Source of the DNA: Verrucomicrobiota bacterium
Lineage (GTDB): Bacteria; Verrucomicrobiota; Verrucomicrobiia; Limisphaerales; J093
Length of the DNA: 40,945 nt
Reading direction: 5' to 3'
Assembly (NCBI GenBank): GCA_016871715.1
Contig: VHCO01000041.1
Location: 1 to 40,945, forward strand
Made by a program: the position numbers and the translations under genes. Below, one piece after another: positions 31,751 to 40,945 of this stretch. Every line of letters begins with the position of its first letter. The first letter of the stretch is position 1. The notes beneath the pieces were generated by a model. That model worked only from the letters and a program-made list of their open reading frames with translations. It did no database searches and was not told where the DNA came from.

Positions 31751-32012
31751 ATGCATACCCTTCGGCTGTGGCCTCGCGCCGTGATGATCGGGCTGGCCCT
31801 GTGCGGAGCCAGCACTTGCCTTAGTCACACCCGTCCATGTCAAGGTCCAGTCGTCCGCCGCAGCCCGTGCCTATTCCCCTGCGCCCGAGTCGCAGGGCGG
31901 CTGGCGTAAGCTCGAGTCCCCCGAAGCCATCCGGCGGCAGGGCGGGCTGGACCCGCAGGAGCTGGACGAATTGGGCGCCATCGATCGCCCGGGTGTAGCC
32001 CGGTCCACCTCC
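31751..32012 (+). pseudogene. Frameshifted 5' fragment of a secreted protein gene
   Basis: The ATG at 31751 opens a signal-peptide-like frame (MHTLRLWPRAVMIGLALCGA) that loses coding character after about 25 codons. The +1 frame then reads GWRKLESPEAIRRQGGLDPQ and ELDELGAI, which resembles the region just after the signal peptide in serine-hydrolase-type secreted proteins (LDPxxLD-like). After 32012 neither frame looks coding. I infer a frameshifted, 3'-truncated gene; the family assignment is tentative. An antisense 71-codon ORF whose ATG overlaps the FG-GAP stop occupies the same DNA and is not supported. Confidence 0.4.
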
Positions 32013-32082
32013 ACCTGCCCCAGCGCGCCGTCTTGGAGCCAAGTGACGAGGTTCGCCGCACCGCGTGCGTTGCCCGGCCCGG

Positions 32083-33237
32083 TCATCGTCCCTGCGCGTC
32101 CTCCTTGAGCATGTTTCGCAAATAGAAGTGCAGGTTGCCTCGCCAGGGCTTGCTCGCAATGTCAATGTCCCCGTCGCCGTCGACATCCGCGGCCTTGGCT
32201 TCGTGGCAGCGTTTGCCCTGCAAAATGACCTGTTCCCGCCACTGGCGGGCTTGGCCGAGGTTCTCCCAGATGAAACAGGTGTGCGTGGTCTGCGACAGCG
32301 GCCCACCGCCGGAAAACACGTCCGGATCGCCGTCGTTATCGAAATCCGCCACCGCAAGTGAGTGGAAATCCTGCTGAGTGCTATTCGCCGAGACCAGGTG
32401 GCAAACCCACTGCCTGCCAGCGCCCAAATTCTCGAACCAAAAGACCCGCCCATCGGCGCAATCCGCCTCCGCCTCGACAATGTCCAGGTCGCCGTCCTGG
32501 TCCAAGTCTGTCACCCACGCTTTGAGGGCCAGCCCGAACCGGTCCGGTCGGCTCCCGCCAGGGGGTGTCAGCTCTTTCCGCTCCCGCCAGCGCGTTCCTT
32601 TGCCGTCCAGGTTTTCGAACCATACATCCCCACGGACGACGTCGGTATCGCCGTCGCCGTCGAGATCGCCTGTGCCTTTGGGATCCACACCCCCGTGAAT
32701 GCCCTCGCCGATGCGATGTTCGGTCCACCGCTGAGTCGGGTCGGGCGGGATCTTGTACCAGACCAGTCGGACCTGATCCTTGGCGTTGCTGCACGCCACC
32801 ACATCCGGGCTGCCGTCGCCATCGATATCTGCCGCGACGTTGTCGTGGCAACCGATCGCGCCGTTGTCGAACTTGGTGAACGGCTCGCTGCGCGGTTGAC
32901 GCGGGTTACGATACCAGGCCGTGCCGGCCACCACATCGATCCAGCCATCCCCATCGATGTCCAACGCGCAGCCGCCCACGTCGGTCCGCGCGCCCCGGCC
33001 AAGGTCATGCTGAATCCAGCGGTCGGGCGCAACGTATTCGAACCACCACATCGTCCCCGATTGGCCGACTACCCAGTCCAGGTCGCCGTCCTTGTCGATG
33101 TCCACCAGCGACGTCTGGCCCATGCTTTGGCCGACCTCGGCGATCCGATGATACTCGAAGCAGGGCAACGCTGCCGTGACCGATTGGGTCAGGCAAACGC
33201 CGGTGAGCCCCACCAAAGGCATTATCCATGCTTTCAT
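32083..33237 (-). CDS. FG-GAP/VCBS repeat protein, secreted
   Basis: The 384-residue protein has a signal peptide (MPLVGLTGVCLTQSVTA) and about seven calcium-binding blade repeats of the DxDxDGxxD type: DIDKDGDLDWVVG, DIDGDGWIDVVAG, DIDGDGSPDVVAC, DLDGDGDTDVVRG, DLDQDGDLDIVEA, DFDNDGDPDVFSG and DVDGDGDIDIASK. This predicts a seven-bladed beta-propeller of the integrin-alpha/FG-GAP kind, exported and probably involved in binding. Aromatic WFEN/WYK motifs between blades are usual for the Planctomycetes/Verrucomicrobia group. The ATG overlaps the stop of the endonuclease IV gene (ATGA), so the two are coupled although unrelated in function. Confidence 0.9.
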   Translation of the reverse strand: MKAWIMPLVGLTGVCLTQSVTAALPCFEYHRIAEVGQSMGQTSLVDIDKDGDLDWVVGQSGTMWWFEYVAPDRWIQHDLGRGARTDVGGCALDIDGDGWIDVVAGTAWYRNPRQPRSEPFTKFDNGAIGCHDNVAADIDGDGSPDVVACSNAKDQVRLVWYKIPPDPTQRWTEHRIGEGIHGGVDPKGTGDLDGDGDTDVVRGDVWFENLDGKGTRWRERKELTPPGGSRPDRFGLALKAWVTDLDQDGDLDIVEAEADCADGRVFWFENLGAGRQWVCHLVSANSTQQDFHSLAVADFDNDGDPDVFSGGGPLSQTTHTCFIWENLGQARQWREQVILQGKRCHEAKAADVDGDGDIDIASKPWRGNLHFYLRNMLKEDAQGR

Positions 33238-34094
33238 GAGAAGGAATCCCGGCCCACCAACGCCCGCAGGATGGTCAAGTTCTCGAGGTCTTCGTGGAGA
33301 TCGGCCGACTTGGGCGTCTCGAGGCAACCGGGACAATCGCGGAAGCGCGGGTCACGCACAATGTGCCTGAAGCCCGCGCGCCCGATCTGGCCTTGGCCGA
33401 TCCCGGCGTGCCGATCCACGCGCGAGCCTAGGGCGCCCCGGGAATCGTTGAGGTGGACCGCCAGGACCTGATCCAGACCCACAGCCGCGTCGACCTCAGC
33501 CACGACTCGGTCCCAACCCCGCCGCGTGCGGATGTCATATCCCGCTGCGAACAGGTGGGCCGTATCCAGGCACACTCCCAACCGCTCGGGGCGCTGCACG
33601 CGCTCGTAAAGCGCCTTCAAGTGCGCCAACTCGCCGCCCAGGTAACTCCCCTGCCCCACCGTGTTCTCGAGCGCCAGGCGCACCGACAGACTTCGCGTGG
33701 CCCGACAAACCTCATTCAGCCCCGCGGCAATGCTCCGCAACCCGACCGCTTCGCCGCGGCCCAGATGAGCCCCCGGATGCAACACCAGAAACGGCAGCCC
33801 CAGTTCACCCGCCAACTCGAGTTCCTGAATCAAGGACTGAAGCGAGCGGTCGCGATTGGGCGAAGGGGGCGCCCCGAGATTAATCAGGTAACCCGCATGG
33901 CCGAACACAGCGTTGAACTGCGTCACCGCCACCTGGCTCACGTAGGCCGCCAATTCCCGCTCGGTCAAGGCCCGACCGAACCATTGCATGTTGTTCTTCA
34001 CGAACAACTGCACCACCTCGCAGCCAATCTCCGCGCCGCGCGCCAGGGCGCGCCAGACGCCACCCGCCGTGGGCATGTGAGCTCCGAATCTCAT
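33234..34094 (-). CDS. nfo: Endonuclease IV / deoxyribonuclease IV
   Basis: Endonuclease IV is a zinc-dependent AP endonuclease of base-excision repair. The 286-residue protein begins MRFGAHMPTAGGVWRALARG and has VVQLFVKNNMQW, FGHAGYLINLGA, FLVLHPGAHLG with a metal-ligand His, VRLALENTVGQGS with the conserved Glu, LGVCLDTAHLFAAGYD, VLAVHLNDSRGALGSRVDRH and GIGQGQIG. All expected metal-site motifs appear present. The ATG at 34094 matches the family N-terminus; 76 further open codons upstream are not family-like. The FG-GAP gene follows with an ATGA overlap. A 157-bp divergent region separates it from the oxidoreductase gene. Confidence 0.95.
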   Translation of the reverse strand: MRFGAHMPTAGGVWRALARGAEIGCEVVQLFVKNNMQWFGRALTERELAAYVSQVAVTQFNAVFGHAGYLINLGAPPSPNRDRSLQSLIQELELAGELGLPFLVLHPGAHLGRGEAVGLRSIAAGLNEVCRATRSLSVRLALENTVGQGSYLGGELAHLKALYERVQRPERLGVCLDTAHLFAAGYDIRTRRGWDRVVAEVDAAVGLDQVLAVHLNDSRGALGSRVDRHAGIGQGQIGRAGFRHIVRDPRFRDCPGCLETPKSADLHEDLENLTILRALVGRDSFS

Positions 34095-34251
34095 GGCGAT
34101 CCACCCCGACGCCCAACGCGGCCACTCGAGCCGCTTCCCTGACCTCCCCAGGACACGAGGCCAAGCGGAGCCGGGGCACCGGCAAGCATTAGGGTATGCC
34201 ACTGAGAAGTCAACGCTTGCCAATGCCGAAAGCGGGTGCGAAGCTGGCACC

Positions 34252-37200
34252 GTGAAAATCGATCCGCGATTCACGAAAGCTTCTGGCGGGGAAGTCTTTA
34301 CGGGTAACGAACTCCTCGCCAAAGGCTGCCTTGAAACCGCGGGCGGTACCCACCTCTGGACCGGCTATCCGGGCTCGCCGGTCGCGGGTTTCTTCGATAC
34401 CGCCAACGAACTGCAAGAACTGCTCCGCAGCCACGGCATTCGCGCCACCATCGCGAACAACGAAGCCCTCGGCGTCGCCATGGTCAACGGCTCACAAATG
34501 CACGGCCTGCGCGCTATCGCCGTCCAGAAAAGCGTTGGCGTACACGTGGCCGCCGACGCGCTCGCCCTAGGCAACCTGGTCGGCGCCCATCCCGAAGGCG
34601 GGGCGGTCATTGTCTTGGGCGACGATCCCTGGAGCGACTCGACCCAAGTCCCGGCCGACTCGCGATTCCTCGCCAAGCATCTCATGATGCCCTTGCTCGA
34701 ACCGAGCGACCCGCAGGAACTCAAGGACTGGATCGACCTCGCCTTCCAGTTGTCGCGCGAGAGCGAGCTTTACGTAGGTTACCTGGTCACCACCAACCAA
34801 GCCGACGGCGGCGGCTCGGTCACTGTCCGACCCAACCAGTTCCCCACCCTCCACACCGGCCAGCCAACCCAACTGGACACCGCCGCGATCGACCTCGAAC
34901 GCAACGTCCTGCTTCCGCCGCGCACTTGGCGCAAGGAACAACAAATCGGCGAACGTATCGGCCGGCTCTGGAACAGCGCGCGGCGGTTGGGCGTCAACCG
35001 CGTCTTCCGATCCGCCCAATCCAGCCTGGCTGACGCAGGCTTGGGCTTCGTCACTTGTGCCGCAGCCTACACCTACCTGCGCCACGCGTTGGCCGAACTG
35101 GGCTTGGACGGGCAGTTCCCGTTGCTCAAAGTGGGGGTGACCTATCCGCTGGATCCAGCGTTGGTCGCCGAATTCGCCGCCGGACTAAGCGACCTGATCG
35201 TGGTCGAAGAACGACGTCCGTTTCTCGAGGAACAAGTGCTCCAAATCCTTCAACGCGCTCGGCAGGCGCCCACTGACGACCGCCAGGCGCTGCCCAGCCG
35301 CGTCTGGGGCAAGCAATTCCCTCACGACCTGGCGCCCATCCCCGAGACGCGCGGCTTAAACCCGAGCAAACTGATCGATCGGCTCGGGCCGCTGTTCCTG
35401 AGTTGGCCCCAACTCGAGGGGCGCATCGACCGAGCCCGTATCCAGCGCGAGCTGGACCTGATCCGCGAGGTCAAATCTTCCCGCATCGAGGTCGTGCCGC
35501 GCACCCCGACCTTTTGCCCAGGTTGCCCACACCGCGACTCCGCCAGCGTGTTGATCGAGATCAAGAAGCAGTTCCGCGACTCGCTCTACATGCAACGCGT
35601 GCACGGCACGGGCCCGGTCGATCTGCTCTTTCATGGCGACACCGGCTGCTACACGATGTTGATGTTCGAGCCGACCAAAGACCTGATGCACAACTACAGC
35701 GGCATGGGCCTTGGAGGTGGCACCGGCGCGGGCATCGACCCGTTCATCCGCAACAAGCAGGTCGTGTTCATGGGCGACTCGACCTTCTTCCATAGCGGCC
35801 AGCTCGCCATCTCGAATTCGCTCAAACAAGGCCAGGACATCACCTACATCCTGCTGGATAACAAAACCACGGCCATGACCGGGCACCAAACCACGCCCGC
35901 CCTCGCCGAAGGTTTGCTCGGGGAGAAGACCTTCGCCCAAAATATCGACGCCGTCGTGGCGGGCATCACAGACCAAGTCCGCAGCGGCGCCACCCTGGTT
36001 CGGGTCAATCCCGCCGAGACCGAGGCGTATCGGCACCTGCTCGAGAAGGCCATCCTGCAGCCGGGAGTCAAAGTCGTGGTGGCCGACAAGGAATGCGGCA
36101 TCACCTTCCACCGTCGAGCCGCCCACGAGGAACGCCGCTTGTTGCGCCAGCGGGGTTTTCTGCCCGCCAAACGCTACATCAACATCACGCCCGAAGTCTG
36201 CGAGAACTGCCTCGAATGCACCAAGGCCACCGGTTGTCCCGGCCTCACCCTCGAACCCACCCCCTACGGACCGAAAGTCCAGATCGACCTCTCCTGGTGC
36301 GTCACCGATGGGGCGTGCACCCGGTTCCTCGTCTCGACGGACCACGACGGCCCGCGCGTGAAGGCCTGCCCGTCGTTCGAGGAAGTCATCGTCCACCGCA
36401 CCCAACCGCCGCGTTCCCCACTCGAGACCTTGGATCTCAGCCGACTGTCCGAACCGCCCCCCCTGAAGCCGGACCGCGTCTGGCATGGTTACTTGGCCGG
36501 CGTGGGCGGCATGGGAATCGGCACCGCCACGGCCGTGCTCGTGCGCGCCGGCCACTACGAGGGGTACCAAGTCCAGTTCTGCGACAAGAAAGGCCTCGCC
36601 ATTCGCAATGGCGGCGTGTACTCGATGGTCTCCTTCGCCACGCCCGAGGCACCCTACAGCTCGAACCTGATTCCTTATGGCAAAGCCGATTTGCTGCTGG
36701 GCGTTGACCTGCTCGAAGCTGCGCGGGCGCTGGATCCATCGACCAATCAACGCGTCGGCAGTCCCCATTACACCAGCGCCGTCGTCAACCACCACAAGAC
36801 CCCGACCATCCTCGCCTTGCTCGGCAAGTCCGACTTCGACGTGCCGCAACTCGAAGACGCCATCCGCAAACATCTCCGGCCGGGCCATTACTTCAGCGTC
36901 AATTTCTCGGATCTGAGCGTGCGGTTCTTTGGCACCCAGCTCTACGCCAACATCATGCTGCTCGGAACCGCCTTTCAACGAGGCTACCTCCCCCTCAGCC
37001 TCGCCAGCCTCGAACAGGCCATCCAGATCGGCCTGGGCGCCGCCGCCCCGGCCAATCTCCAAGCCTTCCAAGTGGGTCGACTCATCGCCCACGACCGGCC
37101 CAGCGTCCACGCCGCCGCCCGCACCTTCCGCGAGCCCGACACCTTCGCCGAAGTCGTGGCGGACAAAGTCGCACTCCTCTCGCGCCACCGGGCGCGCGGC

Positions 37201-37908
37201 GCCGAACGGGCGGCGGCCTACCGACAGATGGTCGAGCCGGCCCAAGCCCAACTGGCCATCGGTCCCGAGTCCCTGCGCGACTTCGCCCTGCGCGTGTACG
37301 ATCTGATTCAGTTCGAGGATCCCGATTACGCCAGGGCCTACGTGCGTTGGGTCCACCAGATCTACGAACGCGACCGCGCCGAACACCAGTTCGCCGCCAC
37401 CCGCGCCGTCATCTGGAACCTGCACAAAGTGATGTTGATCAAGGACGAGATCTACGTCGCCCATCTCCTCACCAGCGAGGAAAAACACCGGCGCGACCGC
37501 GCCCGCTACGACATCGACCCAGCCCGCGGCGACCGGGTCGAGTACCGGCACCTCAACCGCCCCCAGTTCACCCTCTGGGGCCGCCACCTCGCCTGGAACC
37601 TCAAAACCCGAGACTGGATGCTCGACCTCGTGAAGCGCCAGAAATGGCTCCGCCGCGTCTTGCCGGACTGGCACCGCCCCGAACGCGAGTTCCGAGATTG
37701 GTACCTCGGGCTGTTGCCGCAATTCAACTCTGCCCTCGGCGCCGGCCCCTACGCCACCTTCGTGAAGGTGCTGCGCCTGCCGGAGGCGGTCACCGGGTAT
37801 CGCGAAATCCGCTACCCCAAGATGACCGCCGCCCGGGCTCAGGCCGAACTGTGGCTGCGCCAACTCAACGGCGCCTCCCCGAACGAGGCCCGACTGGCCG
37901 CCGCCTGA
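34252..37908 (+). CDS. Fused indolepyruvate:ferredoxin oxidoreductase (IorA-IorB-DUF6537)
   Basis: The 1218-residue enzyme would oxidatively decarboxylate aryl-2-oxoacids to acyl-CoA with ferredoxin. Order: pyrimidine-binding TPP region with WTGYPGSPVAGFFDTANEL (from about 35); TPP/Mg-binding domain with FCPGCPHRD (about 420), FHGDTGCYTML and DNKTTAMTGHQ (about 535); an iron-sulfur segment with CENCLECTKATGCP (about 650) and a second group CVTDGAC...CPSF; the gamma/IorB domain GVGGMGIGTATAVL (about 748); and a C-terminal DUF6537-like region (about 1000-1210). The single-chain form is typical of aerobic or facultative bacteria. The GTG at 34252 is chosen because no in-frame ATG is near; the frame opens at 34093. 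Confidence 0.92.
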   Translation: MKIDPRFTKASGGEVFTGNELLAKGCLETAGGTHLWTGYPGSPVAGFFDTANELQELLRSHGIRATIANNEALGVAMVNGSQMHGLRAIAVQKSVGVHVAADALALGNLVGAHPEGGAVIVLGDDPWSDSTQVPADSRFLAKHLMMPLLEPSDPQELKDWIDLAFQLSRESELYVGYLVTTNQADGGGSVTVRPNQFPTLHTGQPTQLDTAAIDLERNVLLPPRTWRKEQQIGERIGRLWNSARRLGVNRVFRSAQSSLADAGLGFVTCAAAYTYLRHALAELGLDGQFPLLKVGVTYPLDPALVAEFAAGLSDLIVVEERRPFLEEQVLQILQRARQAPTDDRQALPSRVWGKQFPHDLAPIPETRGLNPSKLIDRLGPLFLSWPQLEGRIDRARIQRELDLIREVKSSRIEVVPRTPTFCPGCPHRDSASVLIEIKKQFRDSLYMQRVHGTGPVDLLFHGDTGCYTMLMFEPTKDLMHNYSGMGLGGGTGAGIDPFIRNKQVVFMGDSTFFHSGQLAISNSLKQGQDITYILLDNKTTAMTGHQTTPALAEGLLGEKTFAQNIDAVVAGITDQVRSGATLVRVNPAETEAYRHLLEKAILQPGVKVVVADKECGITFHRRAAHEERRLLRQRGFLPAKRYINITPEVCENCLECTKATGCPGLTLEPTPYGPKVQIDLSWCVTDGACTRFLVSTDHDGPRVKACPSFEEVIVHRTQPPRSPLETLDLSRLSEPPPLKPDRVWHGYLAGVGGMGIGTATAVLVRAGHYEGYQVQFCDKKGLAIRNGGVYSMVSFATPEAPYSSNLIPYGKADLLLGVDLLEAARALDPSTNQRVGSPHYTSAVVNHHKTPTILALLGKSDFDVPQLEDAIRKHLRPGHYFSVNFSDLSVRFFGTQLYANIMLLGTAFQRGYLPLSLASLEQAIQIGLGAAAPANLQAFQVGRLIAHDRPSVHAAARTFREPDTFAEVVADKVALLSRHRARGAERAAAYRQMVEPAQAQLAIGPESLRDFALRVYDLIQFEDPDYARAYVRWVHQIYERDRAEHQFAATRAVIWNLHKVMLIKDEIYVAHLLTSEEKHRRDRARYDIDPARGDRVEYRHLNRPQFTLWGRHLAWNLKTRDWMLDLVKRQKWLRRVLPDWHRPEREFRDWYLGLLPQFNSALGAGPYATFVKVLRLPEAVTGYREIRYPKMTAARAQAELWLRQLNGASPNEARLAAA

Positions 37909-37950
37909 GCGCCCCGACGCATCCTCACCAAGCCCCATGAAAGGCAACCG

Positions 37951-40945
<2,995 letters not shown>

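Noticed and set aside
31871..32086. A 71-codon minus-strand ORF overlapping the FG-GAP stop as ATGA
   Set aside because: The overlap is suggestive, but the peptide is Ser/Pro/Arg-rich without a motif, and the same DNA carries a more coding-like segment on the plus strand.

Overview
The window is about 41 kb of GC-rich, densely packed chromosomal DNA, most likely from a member of the Verrucomicrobiota (Limisphaerales/Pedosphaerales-like). The evidence is the mix of gene families: an H-X9-DG type pseudopilin with the AFTLVELLVV leader, Gfo/Idh/MocA oxidoreductases with twin-arginine leaders, a CotH-type secreted protein, a planctomycete-type cytochrome domain (PSCyt1), an HzsA-related dihaem protein, an FG-GAP/VCBS protein and GC-rich intergenic repeats. 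The phylum is an inference; no rRNA gene is present.

Layout. 1-372 is a six-unit 62-bp tandem repeat. 471-3212 carries a Crp/Fnr regulator, proB and mazG. 3427-8912 holds a pseudopilin, a two-gene minus-strand operon (Gfo/Idh/MocA oxidoreductase plus an isochorismatase/ThuA-like fusion) and a divergent second Gfo/Idh/MocA oxidoreductase. 9042-11984 has a POT/MFS transporter and a CotH-family protein. 11965-16789 holds the most interesting unit: a lipoprotein cytochrome with eight candidate haem sites, followed with overlap by an outer-membrane beta-barrel that carries its own N-terminal PSCyt1 monohaem domain. A receiver-HDOD response regulator is divergent from it. 17187-17261 is tRNA-Val(GAC), and 17641-20628 encodes the HzsA-related protein.

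20.7-23.1 kb looks like a region of insertion and decay. It contains a truncated nucleotidyltransferase with a small partner ORF, an intact PIN/RHH toxin-antitoxin pair, a DUF4091-like pseudogene with a frameshift and a stop, short repeats, and the 5'-truncated end of a modular protein. 24.2-28.3 kb returns to conserved genes: hemH behind a TRAP transporter (dctP, dctQ, dctM). 28.5-33.2 kb has a secreted CehA/McbA-type protein, a repeat-rich intergenic region, a broken gene and an FG-GAP protein. 33.2-40.9 kb has endonuclease IV, a giant fused indolepyruvate ferredoxin oxidoreductase, and a hybrid histidine kinase that runs off the end.

How the genes may work together (inference): the lipoprotein cytochrome and the haem-bearing barrel look like a porin-cytochrome conduit that could carry electrons across the outer membrane. 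Ferrochelatase and the HzsA-related protein add to a haem-rich setting. The Gfo/ThuA/CehA/CotH/TRAP genes suggest a periplasm-centred heterotroph that handles sugars or organic acids.
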